DNA of 64,000 nt from Undibacterium parvum (GCF_003955735.1 NZ_CP034464.1:992001-1056000), one strand, 5' to 3'; shown: positions 44,786 through 55,163, numbered from the stretch's first letter. Notes: generated by a model not told the origin, from the sequence alone. Numbers and translations are program-made.

Positions 44786-44804
44786 ACTAGGTGGAAAAAT
44801 AACC

Positions 44805-44945
44805 GTGGGAGCAAAATACCTGTCATTGACGATCATCTTCCTGAACGTCGCCTTATTTGCCACAAAAAATCCAAAAATGAGAGCGATTATTTTGGGGTCT
44901 ATGCTAAGCGTCGCCTCACTGGCGATGTTTGGCTACTTGGGATAA
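44805..44945 (+). CDS. Possible 46-residue membrane peptide after plsC
   Basis: A GTG at 44805, with AGGTGG (44789-44794) ten bases upstream, opens 46 codons. The product begins MGAKYLSLTIIFLNVALFATKNPKMR and has two hydrophobic stretches separated by a basic turn, a hairpin-like membrane peptide. It starts 19 bases after plsC, so it could be translated from that mRNA. No homologue known to me. Confidence 0.4.
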   Translation: MGAKYLSLTIIFLNVALFATKNPKMRAIILGSMLSVASLAMFGYLG

Positions 44946-45000
44946 TCGCTAGCGCCCCAATATCTAGCCGCATGTACAGCATAATCAAAGACAGTAGCCG

Positions 45001-45909
45001 ATGAAATCAACCCTGGGACAAGTGCTGCAAAGAGCCTTGCAACTAGATTTTTTCAATGATCTCTTCGGCACCGAGAGATCCGCTCCGGAAGTGAGCGCGC
45101 CGCCTGTTGCACCTAAAATCGGCAAGACTAAACCGCTAGCGCCACCCAAAGTGGGCGCCACCAATCAGCGCCAGATTCAGTTGAAAGATCAGCTATTGGA
45201 ATACAGTCTGCTGCGCTCGAAACGGCGCAGCATAGGCTTCCTGATCAATCACCATGGCTTGCGCGTCACCGCCCCGCGCTGGGTCACGATCGCCGACATA
45301 GAACTGGCGATCCAGGAAAAACAACGTTGGATACTGAATAAGCTCAGCGAGCGCCATGAACGTCTGGCACAGCGCGAAAAAACCGCGATGCGCTGGCAAG
45401 ATGGTGCCAGCTTTTTGTATCTGGGCAAACCACTGACGCTCAGACTATTCCACGCCGGCCACAGCAATATCCGCCACGATCAGGCGCAACAAGAACTGCT
45501 GCTGACGCTAGCACAAGCGAGCGCGCTGACGCTCACTGGCGAGGCCTTAGAGCTGGCGATTAAAGACAGAGTTAAAGCCTGGTTGCAGCAAGAAGCAAGG
45601 CAACTATTCGCCGCCCGTATGCCGGTGTATGCAGAAAAACTCGGGGTCAGTTATCACTCTATGTCACTCTCCAGCGCCAGCACACGCTGGGGCTCCTGCA
45701 CCTCGCAAGGAAAAATTCGTCTAAACTGGCGTCTGATCCACTTTGCGCCGGAGTTGATCGATTACGTGATCGCGCACGAACTATCGCACCGGCTAGAGAT
45801 GAACCATAGCGCGCGCTTCTGGCTGCATGTGCAGTCGGTGTTTCCTAATTTTGAACTGGCCAGACATCATTTACGGCAACACGCAGCCACCGATTTTCCT
45901 GCATTTTAG
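45001..45909 (+). CDS. YgjP-type M48-like metallopeptidase (DUF45)
   Basis: A 302-residue protein with the YgjP/WLM-like metallopeptidase domain in its C-terminal two thirds. The zinc site is IAHELSHRLEMNHSARFW (HExxH plus a third His). RWGSCTSQGKIRLNWRLI is the other family signature. The first 60 residues are a Pro/Lys-rich linker (APPVAPKIGKTKPLAPP), longer than in E. coli YgjP. Target unknown; a role in protein or DNA-protein turnover is proposed for relatives. Confidence 0.9.
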   Translation: MKSTLGQVLQRALQLDFFNDLFGTERSAPEVSAPPVAPKIGKTKPLAPPKVGATNQRQIQLKDQLLEYSLLRSKRRSIGFLINHHGLRVTAPRWVTIADIELAIQEKQRWILNKLSERHERLAQREKTAMRWQDGASFLYLGKPLTLRLFHAGHSNIRHDQAQQELLLTLAQASALTLTGEALELAIKDRVKAWLQQEARQLFAARMPVYAEKLGVSYHSMSLSSASTRWGSCTSQGKIRLNWRLIHFAPELIDYVIAHELSHRLEMNHSARFWLHVQSVFPNFELARHHLRQHAATDFPAF

Positions 45910-45980
45910 GGGAGTATCCATATGCATCACTGGTTTGCGCAATAAACACGTGCGCAATTTAATCATTACCACCCATACTC
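45909..45980 (+). repeat. Repeat family C, copy 4 (ends swapped)
   Basis: Begins GGGGAGTAT and ends ATACTCC, the reverse order of the other copies, around a central TTGCGCA-ataaacacg-TGCGCAA hairpin that runs in the same sense as copies 1 and 2. A second ATACTCC-like start (45974-46000, ATACTCCTACAGAGTATATTT) matches the left end of copy 5, so this may be a rearranged pair. Confidence 0.65.
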
Positions 45981-46009
45981 CTACAGAGTATATTTCATAG
46001 AGAGCATTT

Positions 46010-46417
46010 ATGCGAATACTTCACACCATGCTGCGCGTAGGCAATTTGCAGCGCTCCATAGATTTTTATACCGAAGTGCTGGGCATGAAACTATTGCGCC
46101 AGTCCGACAATCCAGAATATAAATACACCCTCGCCTTCCTCGGCTACGGCAGCAATCCCGAGCATACCGAGCTAGAGCTGACTTATAACTACGGTGTAGA
46201 CAGCTATGACTTGGGCAGCGCCTACGGCCATATCGCCATCGCCGTGCAAGACGCTGCGCTGGCCTGCGCAGCGGTCAAAGCCAAAGGCGGCAAAGTCACA
46301 CGCGAAGCCGGCCCAGTCAAAGGCGGCAATACCGTAATCGCCTTCGTGGAAGATCCCGATAACTACAAAATTGAACTGATAGAACGCAAGGGCGAGCAAC
46401 AAGCCGTCACGCTGTAA
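46010..46417 (+). CDS. gloA: Lactoylglutathione lyase (glyoxalase I)
   Basis: A 135-residue metalloenzyme that converts the methylglyoxal-glutathione hemithioacetal to S-lactoylglutathione. The start [21 protein letters not shown] is the family's, with the metal-binding His5, later Glu in ELTYNYG, His in YGHIAIAV, and Glu in KIELIERK: the four ligands of nickel-type GloA. Length matches E. coli GloA. Monocistronic. Confidence 0.97.
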   Translation: MRILHTMLRVGNLQRSIDFYTEVLGMKLLRQSDNPEYKYTLAFLGYGSNPEHTELELTYNYGVDSYDLGSAYGHIAIAVQDAALACAAVKAKGGKVTREAGPVKGGNTVIAFVEDPDNYKIELIERKGEQQAVTL

Positions 46418-46461
46418 TCAACAGCAGCAAGGGGCTCTAAAATAAGCCGCCTGCACGCTCA

Positions 46462-46520
46462 CGCAGACCCCATGCGGCTTGGCGGGCAGATGCCGCCAAC
46501 CGGCGCATGCCATATGCGCG
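46462..46520. repeat. Repeat family A, copy 5 (diverged)
   Basis: CGCAGACCCCATGCGGC and GGCGCATGCCATATGCGCG as arms, less symmetrical than other copies. The rest of 46418-46786 is the upstream region of the HD-GYP gene and shows only a small TGTGA-tgc-TCACA hairpin at 46746. Confidence 0.55.
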
Positions 46521-46786
46521 CTGGGCCGGTCATGCTTTCAAATTTACCTGGCAATCCGACTAGCTAGCGCAAGATCCATTTGCAAGCTCATTCTTACAGA
46601 TACGCCAAGTTAGCTCTGCGGCTGATTTGCGTGAAAAGCGAGCCGAACTAAAAATTACGGAATTCCTACGAAGAAACATTTCTTTTACGTCTGGCGTCAA
46701 AAGCTGTACTCAACCCGCCGACATTAAAATATACTAGAAGAAAAATGTGATGCTCACATCGCAAAAAAATCTCAGGGGACGGTGTT

Positions 46787-47857
46787 ATGGAAATGAACAT
46801 CTTGGTAATCGACGATGCGCCCATGAATGTGGCGCTGCAATGCCATCTGCTGGGGAAAATTGAGGACTGCAGGCCTGTCAGTTTCCTCGATCCAGAGTCT
46901 GCGCTGGCCTGGTGTGAAGAGCATATCCCGGATCTGGTGATGGTCGATTTTATGATGCCGGTGATCGATGGCGTCGAATTTATCCGGCGTTTTCGCTGTA
47001 TTTACGGCTGTCAGGATATTCCGGTACTGATGATTACCGCCAATGATGAAGTCGAGTTGCGCTATCAGGCGCTGGAAGCCGGTGCCAACGATTTCCTGAT
47101 CAAGCCCATCGATAAAATAGAATTTCTGGCGCGCACCAAAAATATGTTGGCACTGCGCAGAAACCAGCGCTATTTGGAAGACCGCGCGGCCTGGTTAGAC
47201 GTCGAAGTCAGGAAAGCCACCGCCGAAATCCGCAAACGCGAGCAAGAGACCGTGCTCAGACTCTCTAAGGCAGCCGACTCACGCGACCCGGAAACCGGCG
47301 CGCACATTGTCCGCATGGCGAATTATTCCCGAGTGATCGCCGAACAACTCGGCCTGTCGGCCGCGCAACAGCAATTGATACTCGAAGCGGCACCTATGCA
47401 CGACATAGGCAAAGTCGGCATCCCCGATCACATACTTCTTAAGCCGGGCAAATTATCGATAGAAGAATTTGCCATCATGAAAAAACATGCGATGCTGGGC
47501 TATCAAATTTTGGCGGAAAGCCAATCCGAGATGCTACAGGTGGGGGCCGAAATCGCCTTATCGCACCATGAGAAATTTGATGGCAGCGGTTACCCACACG
47601 GCTTGGTCGGTGAAGAAATTCCCTTGTTCGCCAGAATCGTCGCAGTAGCCGATGTGTTTGACGCTCTGACCTCTGAGCGCCCCTACAAAACCGCCTGGGA
47701 CATCGATAAGGCTCTGGCGCTGTTACACGAAGGCGCCGGCAGCCACTTTGATCCGCAATGTGTGGCGGCCTTCGTGGCCGACTGGCCGCAGATTTTAGAA
47801 ATCAAAGCGCGCTACCAGGAAGAAAATGAGCAAGATCAAAGTTATGGTTTGTATTGA
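46787..47857 (+). CDS. Response regulator with HD-GYP cyclic-di-GMP phosphodiesterase domain
   Basis: A 356-residue RpfG-like protein. The receiver domain (1-125) has phospho-acceptor Asp54 in LVMVDFMMPV and the partner Lys in FLIKPID. After a coiled coil comes HD-GYP: the metal pair His205-Asp206 in APMHDIGK, HHEKFDGSGYPHG with the GYP motif, and VFDALTSERPYK at the end. All catalytic residues are intact, so it should hydrolyse cyclic-di-GMP under control of phosphorylation. The next two genes (FIST protein, hybrid kinase) follow 80 bases downstream, and the kinase could be its phosphodonor. Confidence 0.94.
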   Translation: MEMNILVIDDAPMNVALQCHLLGKIEDCRPVSFLDPESALAWCEEHIPDLVMVDFMMPVIDGVEFIRRFRCIYGCQDIPVLMITANDEVELRYQALEAGANDFLIKPIDKIEFLARTKNMLALRRNQRYLEDRAAWLDVEVRKATAEIRKREQETVLRLSKAADSRDPETGAHIVRMANYSRVIAEQLGLSAAQQQLILEAAPMHDIGKVGIPDHILLKPGKLSIEEFAIMKKHAMLGYQILAESQSEMLQVGAEIALSHHEKFDGSGYPHGLVGEEIPLFARIVAVADVFDALTSERPYKTAWDIDKALALLHEGAGSHFDPQCVAAFVADWPQILEIKARYQEENEQDQSYGLY

Positions 47858-47937
47858 TTTTCTTTGCGTTGATTTTTATCGTATGAAGACCTGCTACTAA
47901 ATTTCACCTCCGTAACCCAACTCGTTTAGGATAAATC

Positions 47938-49086
47938 ATGAAAATCGCCCAAGTAGTTTTGCAGAATCTGCCCGCCGATTTAGACAAATTATCCAGCTTG
48001 GTGGCCATCGAGCCTCAGCTCATCCTGGTATTTGGCTACACCGCACACTTTGCCGATCCCGCCCTCAACGCCAGCCTGACAGCGCACTTTCCGAACGCAC
48101 AAAGAGTGGGTTGCACCACCGCAGGAGAAATAACGCCGGCTGGCGTCGTCAATCACTCTACCGTAGTGACTGCCCTGCACTTTGAGGCTGTCGCTTTTAA
48201 AGTTGCCACGGCAGCGTTAGCAAGCATGGAAAAGTCTTTTGATGCGGGTGCTGATTTAGCCAAAAAACTGCTGGCGCCTGAGCTAAAAGCGGTCTTGGTA
48301 TTAGGACAGGGCGTCAACATTAACGGCAGTGGTTTAATCGCGGGCATGGCCAGCGAATTGGGCGATGCCATGCCGGTGACCGGTGGCTTAGCGGGCGACG
48401 ATGGTGCTTTCGTAAAAACCTATACTTTATCCAACGCCGGGGTATCAAGTTCTGAAGTAGTGGCGATCGGCTTCGAGGGCGAGAAGCTGATATTCTCTCA
48501 CGGCAGTTTTGGTGGCTGGAAAGCCTTTGGACCGACCCGCAAAGTAACGCGCTGCGTAGGCAATATTTTGTATGAACTCGATGGCGCACCTGCACTGGAT
48601 GTGTATAAAAAATATTTGGGCGAATACGCCAAAGATTTGCCTGGCTCCGGCCTGCTGTTTCCTTTTGAAATGCTCAGCGACGCGCGCGAATCATTGGGGC
48701 AGATCCGCACCATCTTGGGGGTGAATGAAGAGGATGGCAGTTTGGTCTTAGCAGGCGTGATTAATCCAGATGGCTATTTGCGACTGATGCATGCGCATAC
48801 CAATGATCTGGTCGACGGTGCAGAAACCGCTGCCAAGGCCAGTATTGCTGCGGCTCCAGACTGCCAAGGTCAGGCGCTGGGATTATTGGTCAGCTGCGTA
48901 GGGCGCAAACTCGTGATGGGAGGACGGGTAGACGAAGAAGTAGAAGCAGTGCAAGAAATTTTGGGCGAAAACACGGTCTTATGCGGCTTTTATTCTAACG
49001 GTGAGATCTGCCCTGGCTATCAACTAGAAGCCTGTAGCCTGCATAACCAAACCATGACGATTACCTATCTGGCCGAGACCATGTAA
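47938..49086 (+). CDS. FIST-domain signal transduction protein
   Basis: A 382-residue cytoplasmic protein with FIST N and FIST C domains, a sensory module thought to bind small ligands such as amino acids. Recognisable are HFPNAQRVGCTTAGEITPAGV in the N domain and PEDG/VL-like and CVGRKLVMGGRVDEEVEAV in the C domain, where GRK and the later LCGFYSNGEICP are typical. The stop overlaps the start of the following kinase gene (ATGTAATGA), so production of the two is coupled; in this family the FIST protein often feeds a kinase. Confidence 0.9.
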   Translation: MKIAQVVLQNLPADLDKLSSLVAIEPQLILVFGYTAHFADPALNASLTAHFPNAQRVGCTTAGEITPAGVVNHSTVVTALHFEAVAFKVATAALASMEKSFDAGADLAKKLLAPELKAVLVLGQGVNINGSGLIAGMASELGDAMPVTGGLAGDDGAFVKTYTLSNAGVSSSEVVAIGFEGEKLIFSHGSFGGWKAFGPTRKVTRCVGNILYELDGAPALDVYKKYLGEYAKDLPGSGLLFPFEMLSDARESLGQIRTILGVNEEDGSLVLAGVINPDGYLRLMHAHTNDLVDGAETAAKASIAAAPDCQGQALGLLVSCVGRKLVMGGRVDEEVEAVQEILGENTVLCGFYSNGEICPGYQLEACSLHNQTMTITYLAETM

Positions 49087-52000
49087 TGACACACAAGCTG
49101 TCTTTGCGCCAATACAAGCGCTTACTCGGCATCCAGGGTGAAGAACAATTGGCCGCTTTATTGGCCGAGTTCGAAGGATTGGATCAGTCCGCAAATTTAA
49201 GTGCACAAGCCAAGACCGCACTCAAAGGCATGCGCCAGTATTTATCGCAAGTCGATGAGGCATATACTCAGGCCGACCGCGATCTGGCTTTAGGCAAACT
49301 CAGCCTAGAGCTAAGCTCGGATGAATTAAGTCTGGCCAATCAAACTCTGAGACAAGAGGCGGAAACCCGTCAGCAAGTGCTCAGCACACTCAGGCGTGCC
49401 ACCAACGATGTACTGTCGCAATTGGGTAAGCATTTAGCCGATGAAGACAGTCTGGAAGAACTAAGTCATGTACTGGCCGGCTTGGTGACAGAACTACTCA
49501 GTACCCGCGCTGAACTGCAAGAGGCGCTGGCAGCCATCAAGAATCAACAATTTGCACTCGACCAGCATGCCATCGTCAGCATTACCGACGCTGCCGGCAA
49601 TATTATTTACGCCAATGAGCAGTTCTGCCAAATCAGCCAATATCCGCGCGAAGAACTGTTGGGCGAGAATCATAGGATAGTCAACTCAGGCTTACACAGT
49701 CAGAATTTTTTTGCGCATTTGTGGCGCACTATCAGCGCTGGCGAGGTTTGGCACGGCGAGATCAGAAACCGCGCCAAAGATCAATCTTTGTATTGGACCA
49801 ATGCCACAATAGTGCCGTTTCTTGACGTACAAAAAAAACCTTACCAATACATCTCTATACGCACCGACATTACCGATCAGCGTTTGCTGAAAGAAGAAAT
49901 CGAAGCCAGTAAATCGCTGTTGGAAAACGTCATGAATACCTTGGGCGAAGGCGTGTACACGCTCGATGCTGAAGGCAAATGCAACTTCGTGAATGCCGAA
50001 GCGCAAAAAATACTGGGCTGGAGTCTAGCGCAGCTATACGGGCGACAATTGCATGATGTGATACACGCGATAGATGTAGAAGGTAGGCATGTGGCGCTGG
50101 CCGATTGCAGGATCAGTAATTGCATTAACACTGGGCAGGTATTCCGCTCTGAAAATGAATATTTTAAGGACCAATCCGGGCGCGTTTTTCCGGTCTCTAT
50201 CGTGGCCTCACCGATTTTCGAGAACGGCAATATCGTCGGCTCGGTAGCTGCATTTCAAGACGTCACTGCCAGACATGCGGCCGACGCCGCTTTGCGCCAG
50301 AGCGAAACCAAACAACGCATGCTGTTAGATAACGCGGCCGATGCCGTGTTTGTCGCGGATAAAAATGAACGCTGGATCTATGTCAATGATCTGGCACTGA
50401 GCATGCTCGGCTTTAGCCGTGATGAATTAATCGGCAGCACGATCTACGATTTGCTGCCGCTAGAATATCGTGAGATTTCGAAGCAGCGCTTTGGCGACAA
50501 ACTCAGACGCGATAAATTGATACGTAGAGAAATTCATCTACTGACAAAAGCTCAGGGTCAGGTCCCGGTCGAAATGAATGTCGCGCTGCTACCAGATGGC
50601 AGTATTTATGGTTCATGCCGCGACATCACCGAACGCAAAGTCTTTGAAACTGCATTGATACGTGCGAAAGAAGGCGCAGAATCGGCCAGCAAAATAAAGA
50701 GTGATTTTTTGGCGACCATGAGCCATGAAATCAGAACACCGATGAACGGCATTATCGGCATGACAGAATTGGCGCTCGATACACAACTCAGTAGTGAGCA
50801 GCGCGACTATCTGGAGATGGTGAAATCCTCCTCACATGCCCTACTTAGTATCATTAACGATATTTTGGATTTTTCCAAGATAGAGTCGGGCAAACTAGTT
50901 TTAGAAAAAATTGAATTCCCCTTGGCGGAATTAATTACCACTAGCCTCAAGGCAATGGCTTTGAGGGCAGATCAAAAAGGCCTGGCATTAGTCTGCAAGA
51001 TCGATCCCCGATTGCCGAAAACTTTGCAGGGCGATCCTGGACGGGTCAGGCAAGTCATCACCAACCTGATTGCGAATGCGATTAAATTTAGCGAGCACGG
51101 CAATATCACTTTAGAACTGCGTCTGGCACATCAGATGGGCTCACTGGTCGAAGTGTTTTTCTCAGTCACCGACACCGGCATAGGAATCGCCAAAGAAAAG
51201 CAAGCCGCCATCTTTGAGCCATTTAGCCAGGCAGATGCCTCGACCACTAGAAAATACGGTGGAACCGGACTGGGCCTCTCGATCTGCACCCGCCTAGTCG
51301 AGAGCATGCAGGGACAACTGAGGGTGCAAAGCGAACTAGGTAAAGGAAGTACTTTTTATTTTACCGGTATTTTCGGCATCGCGAATGAGGCCAGCAATGA
51401 GGATCTCACGATTGAGCCTGCCACTCAGATCGCGCTGTCTAGTCAGTCCAGCGAGACGGCGCACGATGCAGATTTGAGCCTAGCCAAGCACGACAGTTCA
51501 AATAAGCAGCTACGCATTTTGCTGGCAGAAGATAATCTGATTAACCAAAAACTAGTGCTCGCATTGCTCAAGAAATGGGGTCACAGTGTGGTCGTCGCCG
51601 AGACTGGCAAGCTGGCGATACAACACTTTATGCAAAAACCCTACGACCTCATATTGATGGATATGCAGATGCCAGAAATGGGCGGCATCGAAGCTACTCA
51701 GCTGATACGTCAAATCGAAAACGGCAGCAGCCACATCCCCATCATTGCCATGACGGCCAATGCCATGAATGGCGACCAGCAACGCTGTCTGGATGCGGGT
51801 ATGGATCACTATCTGTCTAAACCAATTCAGACCCAAGTCTTGCACGACCTCTTGTTGTCGTATGCCAGCCAATTGACACAAAATGACAGCACGCCCCGCC
51901 CCAGTGTTAGCCCCAAACGGCGGGCCACTGACCTCAGCGATGCGGCACCTGACTTCGATTACGAGGCGGCCTTGCTTAGAGGCGACCGCGATGTTTTACT

Positions 52001-52283
52001 CATCATCTCGCCTCTATTTTTAGCGGGATGTGAGAAGCAAGTGCAAGAAATCGCCGATGCAATTGCCCAAAGGGATCAAACACTCTTACACAGAAGCGCG
52101 CATACCATGAAGGGATTGGTGAGTAATTTCATGGCCACCCCAATAGAAAACCTGGCGAAAGAATTGGAGCTGAAGGCTAGAAATGGAAACTTTGAACGTG
52201 TCGAAATTATTTTCTCGGAAATGAAGGTGCAACTTGAACTAATGAACGCGGCATTAAGAAAATTTGTCGCATCGATCCACTAG
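49086..52283 (+). CDS. Hybrid PAS histidine kinase with receiver and HPt domains
   Basis: A 1065-residue soluble hybrid kinase without membrane helices. Order: about 150 residues of coiled coil, three PAS domains (about 155-275, 275-400, 405-520), HisKA with phospho-His547 in [13 protein letters not shown], HATPase ([15 protein letters not shown]), receiver with Asp859 in [13 protein letters not shown], and a C-terminal HPt with His1006 in [13 protein letters not shown]. It contains a complete four-step relay and its last carrier could pass phosphate to the upstream HD-GYP regulator. The overlap with the FIST gene suggests that FIST supplies the input. No DNA-binding output. Confidence 0.94.
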   Translation: MTHKLSLRQYKRLLGIQGEEQLAALLAEFEGLDQSANLSAQAKTALKGMRQYLSQVDEAYTQADRDLALGKLSLELSSDELSLANQTLRQEAETRQQVLSTLRRATNDVLSQLGKHLADEDSLEELSHVLAGLVTELLSTRAELQEALAAIKNQQFALDQHAIVSITDAAGNIIYANEQFCQISQYPREELLGENHRIVNSGLHSQNFFAHLWRTISAGEVWHGEIRNRAKDQSLYWTNATIVPFLDVQKKPYQYISIRTDITDQRLLKEEIEASKSLLENVMNTLGEGVYTLDAEGKCNFVNAEAQKILGWSLAQLYGRQLHDVIHAIDVEGRHVALADCRISNCINTGQVFRSENEYFKDQSGRVFPVSIVASPIFENGNIVGSVAAFQDVTARHAADAALRQSETKQRMLLDNAADAVFVADKNERWIYVNDLALSMLGFSRDELIGSTIYDLLPLEYREISKQRFGDKLRRDKLIRREIHLLTKAQGQVPVEMNVALLPDGSIYGSCRDITERKVFETALIRAKEGAESASKIKSDFLATMSHEIRTPMNGIIGMTELALDTQLSSEQRDYLEMVKSSSHALLSIINDILDFSKIESGKLVLEKIEFPLAELITTSLKAMALRADQKGLALVCKIDPRLPKTLQGDPGRVRQVITNLIANAIKFSEHGNITLELRLAHQMGSLVEVFFSVTDTGIGIAKEKQAAIFEPFSQADASTTRKYGGTGLGLSICTRLVESMQGQLRVQSELGKGSTFYFTGIFGIANEASNEDLTIEPATQIALSSQSSETAHDADLSLAKHDSSNKQLRILLAEDNLINQKLVLALLKKWGHSVVVAETGKLAIQHFMQKPYDLILMDMQMPEMGGIEATQLIRQIENGSSHIPIIAMTANAMNGDQQRCLDAGMDHYLSKPIQTQVLHDLLLSYASQLTQNDSTPRPSVSPKRRATDLSDAAPDFDYEAALLRGDRDVLLIISPLFLAGCEKQVQEIADAIAQRDQTLLHRSAHTMKGLVSNFMATPIENLAKELELKARNGNFERVEIIFSEMKVQLELMNAALRKFVASIH

Positions 52284-52400
52284 CAACGCTATCGCAAATT
52301 CATCATTCACTATTGAACCAGACACTACTAATAAAAATACACTAGCACCGTAAGAAAAAATAGCAGAATTTAGCGCACACAAAGAACTAGTGATGCGGGC

Positions 52401-53036
52401 TCATGAGTGCTTTTTTTTCGGCAAGCATAGACGTAGCAGGTGTATCGCCTGGCTGCGTTGCCAGCGTAATACATGGCGTGCTTGCTGCGGCGGCAAGCGT
52501 CCCGCCAGCGACAAGGCGGTATCGACCTCGACGTAAAACATGCGTGCAAAAGTCAGTAATTTTTCATCGTCCCAGCGTGCACCGTAATGACGAAACACCT
52601 GCGTCCAAAATCGGGCAGTGACGAGCTCATGCGCTTTTTCCAGCTCGCGCAAACACGGCAGTGACTCCATCAAACTGGCCAGTAAGCGGTAGCCCCATTC
52701 GGTATCGGGTATCGCACTCAACTCTGCATTTACCTGGCGCAGCAGCGCCACGAACGGCAAATCCAGATTATTCAAATCGGCATACCGTGCATAGACCGCC
52801 TGCACCTTGGCGATCCAATTATTCGTAAGCACGCAAAGTATCGCCTCCTTGCTACCGAAATAACGGTATAGCGAAGCGATATCTACCCCCGCTTCTTGCG
52901 CAATATGGTTGGTAGAGAGCTCGGCGATTCCAGTACGTTCCAGCAACACCAGGGTAGCATTGAGCAGGCGCTCTACCATCTGACGCGAGCGAGCCTGCCT
53001 AGGCTCACGATAGAACAGGGGATTATCTTCGATCAT
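52401..53036 (-). CDS. TetR-family regulator
   Basis: A 211-residue regulator. The helix-turn-helix is in IAQEAGVDIASLYRYFGSKEAIL, a standard TetR sequence; the ligand domain is not informative. I start at the ATG 53036, after which the homologous part begins; a GTG at 53081 would add 15 residues. It diverges from the amidohydrolase gene, 126 bases away, and probably represses the amidohydrolase-PotF-barrel group. Ligand unknown. Confidence 0.88.
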   Translation of the reverse strand: MIEDNPLFYREPRQARSRQMVERLLNATLVLLERTGIAELSTNHIAQEAGVDIASLYRYFGSKEAILCVLTNNWIAKVQAVYARYADLNNLDLPFVALLRQVNAELSAIPDTEWGYRLLASLMESLPCLRELEKAHELVTARFWTQVFRHYGARWDDEKLLTFARMFYVEVDTALSLAGRLPPQQARHVLRWQRSQAIHLLRLCLPKKKHS

Positions 53037-53162
53037 AGCAAAAAACCATAATGATACAACGTCCAAGGCCGCGCTTGACACCGCTATATTTACGATCGCA
53101 TAATTAAAACTCCAGTAATTACTGGCATTTTAAAAATAAGACGATTAGAAAGTGATGAGACT

Positions 53163-55046
53163 ATGCTTTGGAAAATATTTGCGGGTGCCAGTATTCTGGT
53201 ATTGGGTCTAGTTGGATGTATGTCTGGTGGCGATGGCGCGGCCATCATCAAACCGGCGGCCATCGTATTGAGAGGCGGCAAGGTCATGACGATGGATGCC
53301 AACAACAGCACGGCACAGGCCGTGGCGGTCAACGGCAACCGCATCGTTGCGGTCGGGACCGATCAAGAAATTGCTCGCTATATAGGCCCAAATACCCAGG
53401 TCATCGATTTAAATGGCAAGACCCTATTGCCTGGATTTATTGATTCTCACATACATCCAGTCAGCGGTGCCGAGCGTCTAGCGCAATGTAGCGTCGATGG
53501 GGCAGCTTTATCGGTCGCCGATATCATTAGCTATGCGCTGCAAGATTGCCTGCCCAAGGAAGTCAATCCGGCTGCCGACAAATGGATACAAATCGTCAAC
53601 GTCAATCCGGCTAATTTTTCCGCCAGCGCCACCGATCTCGACCGTATCAGCACTAGCCGTCCGGTGCTGTTGGCCGGTATCGATGGCCATACCTCCTGGG
53701 TCAATACTAAGGCACTGGCCTTGGCCCATATCGATGCCAACACACCCGACCCTAGCGGTGGCCAGATAGAGCGCGACAGTCAGGGACTAGCCACAGGATT
53801 TTTAAAAGATGCGGCACAAGGATTGGTGATGGCGATTATTCCGGAACTGTCATTGCGCGAGAAACTCACGCTGACCCAGCAAGCACTCGATCTGGTGCGC
53901 TCTAAAGGCATTACCTCTATACAGGATGCCTGGGCCAGCCCGCAAGTGATGGAAGTGTATGAAGCACTGGAAAAAACCAATCAGCTCAATATGCGGGTAC
54001 GCGTGAATTTAAAATCGGAAATCATCGATACTGAAGCCGAATATCAACGCCTGCTCACCATCCGTGCCCATTTTGCCGGACATCCTTTGATACGCGCTGA
54101 TGGCGTCAAAATTTTTTCGGATGGTGTAATCGAATATCCTACCCAAACCTCGGCCATGATGCTGCCCTTTCTGGATGCGAATGGTCAGCCCACCGAGAAT
54201 TTCGGTGGCCGCTATTTTGAACCTAACGTCTTGAATCGCTATGTGGCCAGACTCGATAAAGAGGGCTTTAGTATCAACGTGCACTCCATCGGCGATTTCA
54301 CCACTCATACAGTGCTCGATTCTTTCCAGTATGCCCGCGATAAAAACGGTGTAAGCGACAACCGTCATCAAATTTCGCATCTGCAAATCGTCGATCCTGT
54401 GGATTTTCCGCGCTTTGCCAAACTCGGCGTAGCCGCCAACATGCAGCTATTTTGGGCTGAACCTGACGAATACACGATGGACGCCGTTGCCCCGTTCATC
54501 CGTCCAGAAACCCATCGTTATATGTACCCGGCCGCTAGTCTGAAAGCTGCGGGCGCCACCTTGATAGGCGGCAGTGACTGGCCAGTAGACGCGATTCCGG
54601 GTGACCCGATGCCGAACACACCGCTGGCCTCTACACAAATCGCGATCACCCGTCGAAACGCGCAAAGTGACTCGCCCCATTTCGGCGAAATACTGCATAT
54701 AGAAGAAAGCAGCGATCTGCATACCATGTTAGCGGCCTACACCATTAACGCCGCCAAAGCCCTGAAACAAGACGCCAGTACCGGCTCCATAGAAGTAGGT
54801 AAATTGGCCGATCTGGTAGTGCTCGATAGTGATTTGAGCAGCACCGCGGCCGCGCAAATCGACAAGGTTCAGGTGTTGTACACCTTATTCAGCGGCGCCA
54901 TCGTATATGACGCCAGCAAGGTGCAAACTACGCAAAAACTGCAACAAAAGAGAGTAATGCAGAGCAGCGCCATGCGCAGCGACGGCATGCCGCTTGCGAT
55001 CAAACGCCAGCGCCGTAGCCACGATATGTGCGGGCACGATCACTAA
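53163..55046 (+). CDS. Lipoprotein amidohydrolase, YtcJ-like
   Basis: A 627-residue amidohydrolase of the Amidohydro_3/YtcJ type. The N-terminus is a lipoprotein signal with lipobox LVGC at about residues 16-19, so the enzyme is anchored in the envelope. The metal-binding HxH is GFIDSHIHPV; GGSDWPVDAIP and HSIGDFTTHTVLD contain further ligands. Family members hydrolyse amide or formyl groups; the substrate here is unknown. First gene of the group that continues with a PotF-like protein and an outer-membrane barrel; 117 bases separate it from the next. Confidence 0.88.
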   Translation: MLWKIFAGASILVLGLVGCMSGGDGAAIIKPAAIVLRGGKVMTMDANNSTAQAVAVNGNRIVAVGTDQEIARYIGPNTQVIDLNGKTLLPGFIDSHIHPVSGAERLAQCSVDGAALSVADIISYALQDCLPKEVNPAADKWIQIVNVNPANFSASATDLDRISTSRPVLLAGIDGHTSWVNTKALALAHIDANTPDPSGGQIERDSQGLATGFLKDAAQGLVMAIIPELSLREKLTLTQQALDLVRSKGITSIQDAWASPQVMEVYEALEKTNQLNMRVRVNLKSEIIDTEAEYQRLLTIRAHFAGHPLIRADGVKIFSDGVIEYPTQTSAMMLPFLDANGQPTENFGGRYFEPNVLNRYVARLDKEGFSINVHSIGDFTTHTVLDSFQYARDKNGVSDNRHQISHLQIVDPVDFPRFAKLGVAANMQLFWAEPDEYTMDAVAPFIRPETHRYMYPAASLKAAGATLIGGSDWPVDAIPGDPMPNTPLASTQIAITRRNAQSDSPHFGEILHIEESSDLHTMLAAYTINAAKALKQDASTGSIEVGKLADLVVLDSDLSSTAAAQIDKVQVLYTLFSGAIVYDASKVQTTQKLQQKRVMQSSAMRSDGMPLAIKRQRRSHDMCGHDH

Positions 55047-55163
55047 GCGCACAGCTACCTAGCACCCACCCGATAAAACACGAAGACAACACTGCACCAC
55101 GGCGCAGTGTACAAATTTTGTCCAACAACATTAGTCTGCTAACACAGCAATCAGGAGATAAAG

